From contig CM019826.1 of NCBI GenBank assembly GCA_009763385.1, positions 96,022,848-96,086,847 on the forward strand: 64,000 nt of DNA. The letters are read 5' to 3'. The stretch's first letter is position 1. Each line of letters begins with the position of its first letter. Of this stretch, positions 11,363 through 22,435 are shown in pieces. The DNA is from Coix lacryma-jobi var. lacryma-jobi (Eukaryota > Streptophyta > Magnoliopsida > Poales > Poaceae). A program made the translations under genes and the position numbers. The notes beneath the pieces were generated by a model, which was not told the origin of the DNA, did not search any database, and saw only the letters and a list, made by a program, of their open reading frames with translations.

Positions 11363-12374
11363 ATTGAAGGACCGAGAAGCTATCCGAAAGCGACCAGAGG
11401 GGGTGAATGGGAGCTTCAAAATTCCTTTCGGAACTAGATGCCCCTGTCCCAAAATCAACCCCAAGAGCGAACCTAGAGCTTGCTAGGTCCACGACCCTAG
11501 ATATAGGGTGGGATGCTTCCAGAAGCACAGCGGGACACTAGACAACCTAGAAAGCAACGCAAAAGACGGGAACTCGAATCGATCAAGAACGAACAAACCG
11601 CGAACGAAAACGCCGAAACTGGATCGACCGGACTCTGGCTCGCGGTCACCCTGGTTCCCCCAGTCAGGGCCACGTACACCTAAGATTTAGGCAAAGTAAA
11701 GCAAACCAAACGGCTGCTAATCACACAAAAACCTCATAGTCCACAAAACTCACTTATGGAAAACCTTACCTCAGCGCATTACAGCAGAACCAACTAACGC
11801 TAAATACTCAAACTCGATTATCCACGGACCCACGATAGCAGCCAAGAACAGAGCATAAAGCCGTATTCACGGTCATGACCTCGCACAATAAAACGAACAA
11901 GCTCCATCACACAATCGTCGATCCTGACAACGACAAGTCCGGTCCAACCACCCAGCATTCAAAAAAGAGCAAACACGCATCTGAAACATGAGATCAGAGA
12001 CTACACCAAAATCTAACGACCTCACCAAACTCGCAAGCGGCCAAACCCAATCAAAACCTTCTAACTCTCAGTGCCAATATAGACCCCAAGGAAGAAACAC
12101 AGCCCACCAAAACAACTAATAAAGCGAACAGAATACTCCAAGTTCCGCCCAAACTAGAGCCACTGTTCAAAATAACCCCCGAACCTAACCCTTAAACACG
12201 ACCCAGAACGTGGACTTCCTAGAAACAGCAAACACTAGAAACCTAGAAAGCCAAGCAAAAGACGGAACCAAATCCGATCAAAAACGACAAACGCAACAAA
12301 AATCCGTACCGCGTCCGGTCAACAAAAATCGGCTATGGAACCTTACTGTTCGCGACCAGACTCACGAGTATAGA

Positions 12375-12640
12375 GCGTCCGGTCGAGAGCAGTGCGTCCG
12401 GTCAGAAACGAACAAGCGCGATGAACAGTGGATCCTGCGCGTCCGGTCAGCTGACACCGGATGCGTCCGGTCGCTGAAAAACCGATCTGGACCCTCTCTG
12501 TTCTTGACCGGACTCACGGAAGGGAGCGTTCGGTCGATTGAACAGAGCGTCCGGTCACACGCAAACAACCACAGTGGTGTTCAACCACCGGACGCACGAC
12601 CTGAGCGTCCGGTCGGCCCGAGCAGCGTCCGGTCACCCCG
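12375..12640. repeat. GCGTCCGGTC motif array in TE-B LTR
   Basis: The decamer GCGTCCGGTC or its reverse complement recurs about ten times in 270 bp with irregular spacing, in both orientations, with a few one-base variants. The corresponding part of the TE-F LTR holds a different motif (GCGGACTGTCCGC) instead. Confidence 0.8.
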
Positions 12641-13351
12641 ACAGCCCTCTGTTCTTCCACCGATTCGACTCAAACTCACTCAAAACGAATCCTCTAGGGA
12701 TCAAACTCGGTGAGTGGAGTCACAAAGAGTATAGTGAGCTATCTCTAAGAGATCATGGCTCGAACCTATCTCCAAATCGGTGAATCAAAGAATTTCGGGG
12801 GTGGAGTCACAAAGAGTATAGTGAGCTATCTCTAGAACAACTTGGTTCAAACGGATTTGCAAAAGATGAACCGAGCAAAGAGATCAAGCGACGGGAAAAT
12901 CGTGGAGAAAAGGATTCCGCGAAGAACACGAACACAACGGAAATCACAGCCACGAGTTCGAATCAAGGACGCAAATCAAGCCAACGATCTGTGCTCCAAG
13001 GTGAGGATACGGCCTCACTTCCTCAACTCAACAGTACACAGAGTGGAGTCTCTCTGCGGATCTCAACTAGCTAAAGCAGGGACGGGAGAGCAGAAAACCC
13101 TAGCAAATGAAAGCACTAACTGAGATTCGGAGGAGGGTGTCTCCCCTGGACTACTTATACTAACCTAGACTAAGCCTATTTCCTACTCTACCCCTCTCTA
13201 AACTAATTACAGAGCGAACCAGCTAAACCCTAAGGCTATTCTAGTCCAACCCGCGGTGGTAGGTAGATCCGACGGCCACGCCCGCTCGAACCGAAGCGTT
13301 GCCTCGACGCAACCTCTAGATCGCCGCCACGTGCCGCCCTCGCTCTGCACC

Positions 13352-13645
13352 CCCGGTTTTGTGGCCCAAACCGGGAAACCAGCCTTTTCCAGCAACCCCT
13401 GGTTTTGAGGCCCAAACCGGGAAACCAGCCTCCAGCCTGAGTTTTGTGGCCCAAACTCAGAAACCCGCAGCGCCCGAGTTTTGAGTCCCAAACTCGGAAA
13501 CCGGCCCATCACCCGAGTTTTGTGGCCAAACTCGGAAACCATCCGCGCCCAGGTTTTGTGGCTCAACCTGGAAACCGAGCACCCGAGTTTTCAGGCCCAA
13601 ACTCGAAAACCGTCCACCCGGTGGTTTTTCCCTGGCTCAACCACC
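13352..13645. repeat. array of eight arm-covarying inverted repeats (TE-B LTR)
   Basis: Eight units start at 13352, 13398, 13437, 13474, 13513, 13549, 13583 and 13620. Each has a 7-8-bp inverted repeat around a near-constant loop of the type TGTGGCCC, followed by AAACC. Arms differ between units but stay complementary: CCCGGTTT/AAACCGGG, CTGAGTTT/AAACTCAG, CCGAGTTT/AAACTCGG, CCAGGTT/AACCTGG, GGTGGTT/AACCACC. Unit 2 has one mismatch or wobble pair. Confidence 0.88.
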
Positions 13646-14067
13646 AAACCGAAGCTGTAGAGGGGATGCACCGCCCGTGCACCCCGTCCACCGACACGTG
13701 TCCCCAGGTCCTCGACCCGAGCAACACCGTGCCCCGCAAGTCTCCGCTCGTCGCTGTCCCAGGCTGCCAGCCACCACAGCTGATCCTCAGGCACTCCGGT
13801 CCCTCAGTCCAAGCCTCACGTCCGCCCTTCACTGCTCGATACATCGGCATGGCACGTCCGCCGCACGGCACGCCCATCCTTCATCGCACCCAGTCCGTCG
13901 GCACGGCACGTCTCAACTTGACCTTCACCTTGCCCTCGATCACTGTCTCCGTGCTCGACACCTGCACAACACAAGCCAAAGAACATGCACATGAAACCCG
14001 TTGACAATCACTCATCACTCAGAGACTCGGCATACACCCATGTATCCGCAATATTTTTGTTCTTTTC

Positions 14068-14161
14068 TTTTTAAGGGTGAGCCTTCATGTGCTCACATAT
14101 TTTTGGTGTTTTCATTTTTAAGAGTGAACCTTCATGTGCTCACATATTTTTGGTGTTTTGA
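14068..14161. repeat. 47-bp direct tandem duplication
   Basis: The segment containing GAGCCTTCATGTGCTCACAT and ATTTTTGGTGTTTT occurs twice in a row with a 47-bp period (CCTTCATGTG at 14082 and 14129) and a few substitutions. Confidence 0.85.
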
Positions 14162-14222
14162 ATTTGTTTATAGAATGAAAAACTTAAGAGGATAAAGATA
14201 CTTATGGGGATACATGGGGGTG

Positions 14223-14236
14223 CCTTCCCCCAAGCT
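14223..14236 (-). promoter_or_regulatory. TE-C polypurine-like tract
   Basis: On the - strand AGCTTGGGGGAAGG, followed by CACCCCCATGTATCCC. Purine-rich tracts of this form mark the 3' end of Athila-like internal regions. No LTR start is visible in the 170 bases left before TE-B. Confidence 0.45.
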
Positions 14237-15119
14237 GAATGTTGACATAGTCGTTCGATCTTGCAATGTAGCAGACTGGTAGTGGATATGTCCTTCCTCT
14301 ATTAGAGCTTTGATTGATGTTGATGTTTGTTGAGATAGTGCTCCAACAGTGGATGACACATTCACTTGCTAGTCAGCTTTTCTTGGCCTTTCAAATCCTG
14401 TGAAACTCAAATAGACAACAAAACTTGTGGAACAGATTAAGCGTTAGTGGTTGGCCACTTAAGCCTTAGTTGTCTAGAATTTCAGTAAGATCTCTTTCAT
14501 AATATTTTTGTATTTTATATTTTTATGATGCAAGAAAAAATGCACAGGATGAATGCATGCATATTTATTTTTATTATTTTTATGCCACCATGATGAACAT
14601 TCCCGTGGGTTTTTACACACCATAGAATTATTCACATGGGGCTTCATAGTTTATGATGTAGTGTAACGAATGCAATATTTTTATTTTCTTTTCAAATGCA
14701 ATGCAGAAATTAAAATGTTTGTGAATTAAATATGATGATGTAAGAAATGATTATGGATTAAATATGAGAAATATGCAGCAAAGTAAATATAAAGATAACT
14801 ACCGATTTTTACCTTTTGGTGAAGGTTCGGATATTTAGGTCCGACGAACCGGACCTTCCCTTGGTTCACACCTCCCAAGGTTGTCATACGTTTGGAAAGT
14901 TGTTATTGATTGTACCCCTTAGGTGCAGACTTTTTGTTCCTTACTTTCTTGGTCTGAGTCTTCACTTCCTGTGGTTCACTGTCTTGAGGTTTCTCTCCTT
15001 TCTTTTCTGAGACACTGTCGATAGCTTCTTCTTCATGATTGGCCTCTCTATTCTTGATAGTTTGTCTTCTTTGGCTTTGAGAGCGGCGTCTTTCACTTCT
15101 ATTCTTCTTGAGTGCTTCA

Positions 15120-15330
15120 TTAGGCATTTAGTTGATGAAGTTGCATCGTGCCTTTTCTCCAGGAAAGTGAAAATGGATTTCCTCTTGTAAATGATTGTAC
15201 TTGTAGCGTAGAGGAATGGTCTTCCTAGGATGAGGTGGACATCATCGTCTTCTCATGTCGAGGATCAAGAAGTCTATGGGGACTTCATGACCTCTAATTT
15301 TGACTACGACGTCTTCCATCATTCCTTCTT
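15120..15330 (-). pseudogene. TE-C protease C-terminal fragment (fragment 2)
   Basis: In two adjacent - frames: MEDVVVKIRGHEVPIDFLIL and then DVHLILGRPFLYATSTIIY. ILGRPFL is the C-terminal signature of gypsy retropepsins. The catalytic DTGA-type motif upstream is not recognisable. A frameshift near 15243 separates the two halves. A lysine/arginine-rich open stretch (14903-15127) follows. Confidence 0.6.
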
Positions 15331-16368
15331 GTTTATGCCTCTTATATGGTGTCACTCATGTCATTTGTCCGTCCAACAGTTTGAAGTGAAGCGTTAATTG
15401 TGGATGCTGGCAGCATCTTGCTTAGTGTGCATGTTCTTGTAGATCTAGGACCTTCACTCTGTAGAATTTGGGAGTGACTTCTCCATGTTTTGCTCAAGAG
15501 TGTGTCCTGCTCAAAAAGACAAGGTAGAGATCAAGTGCATGGGCTCTGTTGGTGGAAAAATACCAACAAAACCATAAGTTTTGTTTATTCTCCTCTAACC
15601 TTAGGCACATTGCACAAGACAAACTTGTTGTTTATGTGTCCTATTCAATCTTAACCTGAGTGATAGGATCAGAGGATGAGCATGAAAGTAGCATCTTAAA
15701 ATATTTAACAGATCAACTTACTTAACCCAAGGAAGGATAATCTATGCATAAAGTGTCGATCTTTTCATAATTGAGATATATCATCTTCCAAAGGTTAGAT
15801 GCACAACATTTTAGCTCATTTAGTTAAGACAGTGAGATTCAAGAGAGTAAAGCTATGAACAAGGATCAAAGGACTAAACATGTTGAGTTGATTAGGTTGG
15901 ATCAAATGAGGTGCAACTTAAACATGTTTAGTTCTTTATTTATGTTCATACTAGAATCAAGAAGAAGCTTTTAAAGTGATGGTTACTTACCTTGAAATGT
16001 TACTTTGTCATTGAAGAGTGATGCGTCGAACCACCTTGTGGAAGCTTCTCTTGTCTAGCTGGCTTGTCTTCTCTTGCTTGTCTCACAATGTGCTTGAGAG
16101 GAGGAAGATCACAGTGGAATCATCTTTAGAGGTATTGACCTTCCTTCTCTTGTGTTGACTTATCAGTGAAGGTGCATTGTTCCTTGAGTATGCTGACTAG
16201 GATCATCTCTCTTTCGTGTATTAATTTTGTACTATGAGGATGTAGGGACAGTTCTGCATTCTTCTCTTGTCAACCTTTCTTGTTTTCCTTTAATCATTGG
16301 GTTGGCAAGAGACTTGAATTCAGAGCTGCTACTCGAGTGCCTCCATGAGAGTCTTTTGTCTTGTAATG

Positions 16369-16920
16369 TCACAACTGAGACTTGTCCTCCCAACAGTGTC
16401 TAGATGATGGAGAAATTATCGGCTGTTCTTCTTGATTTGCTGGCTCAGGTACTATCTCTCCATCTTCTAACTCTTGTGGTGCAGTGGCTTCATCCTTTAT
16501 GATGTCCTCCTCATTTCTTGGCAGTTGGTTCTCCCTTCGATGTCTTCTCTTGGTTCTCTGTGGCTTCTCATAAGTGATGTAGATGCTGAAGATGTAGCAA
16601 AAGATCCAAAAGTTGACTTCTCCAGGTCCGATAAAGATGATAACATTGATGGTGTTTAAGAACAATCTTCCAAGAATGAGTGGTGGATCATATTCTTCTT
16701 CTCGACTGGGACAACATCTAGTGGTTTGTACTGATCAAAGTGATAGGTAGGAGATCAATATGTCTTGAAGCTGGTTTTCTCCTTCCCCCCTTTGATTGTG
16801 AAACACATCTAGACAACGGAATTCTCTCCCAGGCTGGCTTGTGATGCAGATGGATTCCCAAACAACATGTTCATGTGTTTGACTTGTAGATCTTGTTATT
16901 GTTGTAGTGGTACCATCTTG
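16369..16920 (-). pseudogene. TE-C protease-like fragment (fragment 1)
   Basis: - strand frames show VVQMCFTIKGGKEKTSFKTY-like sequence and then YDPPLILGRLFLNTINVIIF (about 16640-16720). This is a second ILGRxFL protease end in the same remnant, distinct in sequence from fragment 2. It runs into a basic/acidic tail (RRHRRENQLPRNEED, then ELEDGEIVPEP) ending at 16369. Several stops interrupt the upstream part. Confidence 0.55.
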
Positions 16921-17109
16921 TCTCCCAAGCTAGCTCTTGATTAGAAAAGAGGATAACTTCCCACTTTTTGTCTTGATGTCTTGGGCAATGATGATTGCAG
17001 GCATAGGTTGTCTCATACGAGGTAAGTTGCATCCTGTTTGTCATCAGCGCCCAAGCAAGACTCAAAGCTAGGCTAGCACCATTTGTGATCTAAGAGTAGG
17101 TTTGTGTGT

Positions 17110-17238
17110 CTATGGTTCGAGTTTTGGATCTTCAATGTTCAGACCAAACCATGGATGAACAAAATCTCTCTCCTGCGTAATGTTAGTGGACATATATTCG
17201 AAGGATTGCAAGAATTTGAAGCATGGGTTATTATCCAT
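17110..17238 (-). pseudogene. gag: TE-C gag N-terminal fragment
   Basis: A short open - frame starting at 17238 (MDNNPCFKFLQSFEYM, then TNITQERDFVHPWFGL) and stopping after about 42 codons. Its position upstream of the protease fragments fits a gag start, but I cannot match it with certainty. Confidence 0.35.
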
Positions 17239-17529
17239 AACTTATGTATTTTCCATCTATGCTAATAAAAAGATGTTTTTAGGATTGTTTTAGCATAGAC
17301 TAGTATTTTATGTGTTGGCTGCACTTTAACATGATTCAAGGCAAAAGATAACTTGCAGTAGAAGACATAATAAATAAACTTTGATACTCACAGTTCTTTC
17401 ATCCATGATGAATGAGCTGAGTCTTCATTGTGCAAGAGTTGTTGAAGTTCATTGTACGCCTTGCTTCATCTCCAGTGTGAGTTCATCTCCGGACTTTCCC
17501 AAATTAACAATGAAAGTTTTCCTGCAGGG

Positions 17530-17534
17530 GTTAG
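17530..17534. repeat. TE-D target-site duplication, left
   Basis: GTTAG directly before the LTR end TGTGGCGGAACC. The same five bases follow the other end of TE-D at 42211-42215. Confidence 0.93.
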
Positions 17535-20500
17535 TGTGGCGGAACCGTCCTGATTATAAGAACTCAAGTACCGTCTTAGTCAAATTCGTCTGACATCGAC
17601 CCATACTTGAATCCATATAACCCCGATAGTCCGGAAATCTCGAAGGATTTCAAACATCGTACAACATACAAGATTGCATCGTTCAAGTATTGCATTCGTA
17701 AGGATACATCACAGATAAATGAAACCGAATTTAAACATCAGAGTGCGGAAATAAAGAGTTATTACAATACTAAGTTTTAAAGTGCGAAAGCTGAAATAAA
17801 TCTTGGAACATGACCACCACACATGTGGCCCAAATAAACATTGTTTTTGATAACTCACTCCTCCTTTTTCAAATAATGTGCCACTAGAAGTCTCAGTCCA
17901 GCAAAAGAAAAGGAGAAGCTTCTGGATGACCCTGCCCTGGGCCTACTCCTCATCACCCTCCACCGGGTAGAGGCAGTGCTTACAATAGCCGTAGTACACC
18001 TGGCCATCTGCAACAACGGGATAAACCCTGAGTACGGGAATGTACTCAGCTAGACTTACTTGTCCAACTGAAAATAAAGACACCAAGGGTATGCAAGGCT
18101 TTCTGGTGGAGATGGGATCGTTTAGTTGCGAAAAGCTCAAATTAAGAGAAGGAATATTTAATGATACCAATGAGTAGTCAAGTTTTAGACCTACCTCTTA
18201 AACTAGGTTTTGCACCTGGACTATTACATATACTTGAGTCTAATCAATCAATAATATAACCATATCCAGTTGACTTTAATCACATTTTAGTTGAACCTTT
18301 AACATCACATGGACTTGTATCGTGGTGAAGCTCGACATAGTTTCCCACTAACCGGGAGAGACGGCGACTCGAATCGAATTCCAATCCAGCTAGTGAAAGA
18401 CCTTTAATACCAACCCACACTTTCCCCGTCGGGTCCATGCATTGGGTAACCGCTCGATGCTTGTTCGTGGTGGTAATCGTCGCGGCTCATAGCACGGACC
18501 ACCAAATTGGAACTATATGATGGCCATTCCACGGCAGATCGTGTTTCCATACTGGAGGGTGCGACACAGGTTGAGACTGGCCCGAACAGCGTCTAACCGG
18601 CTTTGGGGTCGATGATTACGGCACTGACATATCCCTAAGTTAAAGGGCGCGTTCAAAAATGAACGAGGGCCAACATCGATACAAACCTACACGATCCAAC
18701 AGACGGACTGCCCCAAGTTTCCAAACTTGTGCCTTGCCTTCCAGTTGACCGTATTTCATTACTACTCAGGTTGTTTTCCACGATAGCAAATATAGCCAAC
18801 TGTGATTCGGTAAATACTCATCAGGGTATCACGGGAACATCCTTAACTACTACTTTTATTAAGCAGGCTAAGCAATTCTACCTTATAAATAAGTAACAGG
18901 ATAACAAGGCACGTGTAAACAATAATCAAGGAATGGTAATGCAACAATTGGGATCCAATCAACTCCTACACCTAATGCATCACGGTATAAATACTCAATT
19001 AATTTAATTGTAAATACTGGGAGACTTAGAATGCTCCAGGGCTTGCCTTGAGAAAAGACTGAGGCCTCGTGAGCGGAGCACTCAAGCAGGTCAGCTTCCG
19101 GCGCGGGGTCGACCTTCTCGGTTCTGGGCAGCTCCGGGATCTCCTGCTCGACGTTTTCTTCCGGCTCCTGGCTGGGCTCCGGGACTGTCGATCCTATTGA
19201 TGCGGTGGATAAAAAATGAATAAATAATGTGGGGTGCGAGATATGGTGGTATGATTGTAAATATTGCTTGCAAACCAACAAAACCAACTTGTTGAACCAC
19301 TTTTGACATTGAGGAAAAACACTTAATTACTACATAAAACAAGACCATTAATTTAACTATTTCTTATTTATTAATTCAAAGAAATCCAGGTTTGAACTGC
19401 AAGTGCATTCTTCTGAACTCAGAAAAATCCACAAAAATTCCCGAAGGTAACTAACACTAACTGGACTTCACTACCCAAATTCCAGAAAGAGATAAATTGC
19501 AGAATAGCAGATACAAAAAGATGAAATAAACTGCTCAAAAGGTACTTTGAACTAACTTTTCTTATACAAAGTGTCAAACAACCGATTTCATATTTTTCCT
19601 AGCTTTACCTACTTATAACCACCATACTACATAAAATTCACTGTCAAAGCATAAACACATAAACCTACACAAAATAAACAAATTTACTCCAGATTAAACA
19701 ATTTGAACTACAACCCTACTGGAAAAGGGTGACAACCTCATTTTCCTATTTTTTCCTGGTTCTATTCCACATTTCATATTTGTGAAGAAAGTTCCATGAT
19801 CAGAAACATTATATTCTTTCCTGCAAGAATTTTCTAAGAAAAACACAGAAAAGCACATATGTACAACAACTCCTTATTTTTCTATACAACAACCTATTCT
19901 TAACATTTTTCTTCTCTTGAATGTAACATGCAGAGACTACATAAAGTTTCCCATATTTTACTTTTACATATAAAACATCTTAACAATTATTCTAAGAAAA
20001 TAGCTAAAAAGGAATTTAAACCTAAACAGATACTTTTTCTACAGAAATAGTGCCTCATTCATTTTTCACAGATACATAACATGATAAGTAACCTACACAA
20101 TTTTTGCCAAGAATTAACTGATTCAGAAAACAGATAAACTCATTTATCCAAACAAAAGCTCATAAACTGAATTAAATAAAAACAGTAATATAAACTTTCA
20201 CCAAAAATATTTTCATATTTTTCCATGATAGATCTACCCATGAGCAAGTTTATCAATCTGAAAACATCTCATTTGGACCATTAAATCGTGCTACACAAAA
20301 ATAACAAACTTTTATGGAACATAAAACAAAAAGGAAAAACATTTAAACTTTCCGGGCCAGGCTTGCGTGGACTCGGTTCATAGACCATGTGTGGTTGACG
20401 TGCGTGGACCGCGCGGTTCTCGCCGACGGCGAGGTCCCCGGCGGTGAGGCTAGGCTCAGAGTGTTCGCCTTGACGAGGCGGATCAGATGGTGTGGATGGT

Positions 20501-20844
20501 TGGGCCAGCGTGCGACCGTAGCTCGCCGATGGCTAACGATGGTGGACGGCGGCGGCGGGGTGCTCGGCTATGCTGTTTCCGACGGTCGCCGGTGAAATTG
20601 ACGAGGGCGACAGCTTAAGTGAACCCTAGGGAGTGGAACTAGGTGGTTGGTTTGACTCGGGATGCTCCGGTGGAGCTTGACCTCATGTGCGGCCATGGTG
20701 GACAATGGCGGCGCTCGGTCGGGAAGAAGGAGGGAGTTAGGGAGCGGTAGAGACCTCGTGGAGGCGTGTTCTCACCGTGACTTGGCCTGATGAAGCTTGT
20801 CGGCAAGGGAGGGAGGTGGCGGAGCTTCGGTCGCGGAAGAACGG
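17535..20844 (-). repeat. TE-D 3' LTR, distal part
   Basis: The 3' end of the LTR on the - strand, ending TTCCGCCACA at 17535. TE-E splits it from the other part (30319-31458). It keeps about 206 bp (about 18350-18556) that are missing from the 5' LTR near 38745. It lacks about 55 bp of C/G-rich sequence found at 40590-40650 in the 5' LTR. It contains proposed exon 2 (19193-19047, GC donor) and exon 3 (from about 17999) of the LTR-internal ORF. Confidence 0.9.
20840..20844. repeat. TE-E target-site duplication, left
   Basis: AACGG before TGTTAACACC; repeated at 30314-30318 after TE-E. The uninterrupted site GAAGAACGGCTTCGA is seen in the TE-D 5' LTR near 41085. Confidence 0.95.
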
Positions 20845-21145
20845 TGTTAACACCAGATTTTCGCACGCACGAGGAGATGACATGTGGGCCCAGCCAGCAG
20901 AGAGGGAAGGTTTCGACAAGTAATCAGGCGGTTGTTTGGTCCTCAGAGTTTCGGTGAATACCTATGCGGTCGGCTATTTTGCAAAGCGGTGGCCCCATTC
21001 GGAAGATGGATATGGCAAGTAAAGCCAGCTTGCACGAGAAGACACGTGACAATGGAGGACGCCGAAGAGATTAAGAATAGAATTTGTACCTTTCCATATT
21101 TTTTATGTAAATCTTAATCGTCTAGGACTCGTATTTCGTCCAGGG

Positions 21146-21156
21146 TATAAATATAA
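21146..21156 (+). promoter_or_regulatory. TATA box of TE-E 5' LTR
   Basis: TATAAATATAA in GC-balanced surroundings about 300 bp into the LTR. The same box is at 29052-29062 in the 3' LTR. Confidence 0.75.
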
Positions 21157-21310
21157 GCCCTCGACCATTGTAAAATTGCTCACAACCACATCAATACAAA
21201 CCGGCCCCGTGCCATCTTCGAGTCCTTAGTCGTGTCGTCGAGTTCTTCGAGAGGAATCATTGATCCGTCGACCTTCGTAAGTCCCGGCAACCTTGCTATC
21301 ATGTCCAGTA

Positions 21311-22001
21311 TCATGCGGTGGATTTAGATATGATGCAAGTAGTCTCGTATGTTAAGCTTAGTATTGTGCGGCGGATTTAAGCTTATGACGGGAAGTTTTT
21401 GCTTGTGCCTTGTATCGTGCGGCGGATTGAGTCATGAGTAAAAATAGTTATCGGCTCTATTAGATTTGGCAGATCTGATAGATTCATTAAGTTATCATGT
21501 GTTATATGTTTTATTTATTTAATTCCCGTAACACTCTTTTGCCCAATCTAGATTGATCTTTGTTCGGCCTTGTCGCACGAGTTTGCTTGTGTTCTCTTTT
21601 AATCATAAGATCATGATGGCTGAATCAACTTTCAATCTGGATTGCCACATGTTGTGGGTTTATGCATATCAATCAAGGTTAGGCTTTGATGAAACTAGGT
21701 GTCGTGCGGCAGATGCAGGTTTTAGATTAGTTTAATCGTGCTTGCCTGTTTGTTCCTTCTTCATGGACCCCAATTCGGCTGGTTTGCCGATTTTGGTTAA
21801 GCTTACATGAGTAATGAGCTTTTATAGATCTGTTCAAATACATGCATGCTTTTAGCTTGTTATAATTAGATTGTATCATGCGGTGGATTAATCTAATTAT
21901 AAGAAGTGGTGTAGATTTATAGCGAGTGGTATCATGCGGTGGATTAGCTTTGCTTGAGTTTATACCTGACCAGTTTATGAAGACTAAACGTGCGGCAGAT
22001 T
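21311..22001 (+). repeat. dispersed TCRTGCGGYGGATT motif, seven copies
   Basis: Copies at 21311, 21364, 21415, 21702, 21876, 21932 and 21988, each 13-14 bp with one or two changes (TCATGCGGTGGATT, TTGTGCGGCGGATT, TCGTGCGGCAGAT). They lie downstream of the TATA box, so they should be in the transcribed R/U5 leader. The 3' LTR carries the same set from about 29216. Confidence 0.85.
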
Positions 22002-22413
22002 AGTTGGATTAGCCTATGCATGTGTTATTTGAATAGATCTATATTTGCAAGTTACCTGTTTATAATATCTTTAATTTGTTCAAGCATGTCTTTCTTCACA
22101 TATGCATTCGGTAGTTAATATGCTTTACATACTCTGTTCTCATATTAGCCGAATGACTTTACAAACATGCTTTGACAGACAGCTTCTATAGCTGTGTGCC
22201 ATCGTGATTGGCTTTCAAAGCCGTACATATGGAACTGTCTGGTTTTAACCGGCATGTTCCAAAGGTATTCTCACAGTTTTTCCCTTGTTGGTTTTCAGGT
22301 CAAACCGACTGGCACGTCTCCGGAATCAACACAGTCTGGGCACCCGATTGAAGCCAGCTTTTCGGCTTGCTGTGTGCTTGGCGCAAGGTGTCATATTTTG
22401 CGTCAACACACTT

Positions 22414-22432
22414 TTTGGCATGCCCGGTGGGA
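22414..22432 (+). promoter_or_regulatory. TE-E primer-binding-site candidate
   Basis: TTTGGCATGCCCGGTGGGA starts a few bases after the LTR end. Similar sequence at this place is usual in Tat-type elements. I cannot assign the tRNA. Confidence 0.5.
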
Positions 22433-22435
22433 CCA

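Larger units (their letters stand above)
8957..14050 (-). mobile_element. TE-B: Ty1/copia (SIRE/Maximus-like), gag end plus 5' LTR
   Basis: Reading leftward on the - strand: 5' LTR (14050 to 11365), a Met-type PBS, then a long gag with coiled-coil C-terminus and two zinc-knuckle regions, the layout of SIRE/Maximus elements such as maize Opie and Ji. TE-A has inserted at 8957, so the protease-integrase-RT part lies left of the window. At its right edge (14050) it abuts Athila-like sequence, so TE-B is inserted in TE-C. Confidence 0.85.
11365..14050 (-). repeat. TE-B 5' LTR (2686 bp)
   Basis: On the - strand it begins TGCGGATACATGGG (14050) and ends CTCGGTCCTTCA (11365). The ends match the TE-F LTR (44743-46820), but this copy is about 600 bp longer, mainly through sequence between 11650 and 12700. 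It contains a GCGTCCGGTC motif array, an exact 34-bp direct duplication (12714-12747 and 12801-12834) and the hairpin array. Confidence 0.85.
14051..17534 (-). mobile_element. TE-C left part: Athila-like remnant, 3' half
   Basis: This 3.5-kb AT-rich stretch is joined to 42211-44508 once TE-D (TSD GTTAG) is removed. In - orientation it holds a gag start, two protease-like fragments and a PPT-like tract, but no RT, RNase H or integrase that I can recognise. TE-B interrupts it at 14050, so its 3' LTR lies outside the window. It is either a deleted Athila-like element or a non-autonomous relative. Confidence 0.7.
20845..22408 (+). repeat. TE-E 5' LTR (1564 bp)
   Basis: TGTTAACACC to GCGTCAACA. 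Contains a TATAAATATAA box at 21146-21156 and a seven-copy dispersed motif downstream of it (21311-22001). Confidence 0.93.
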
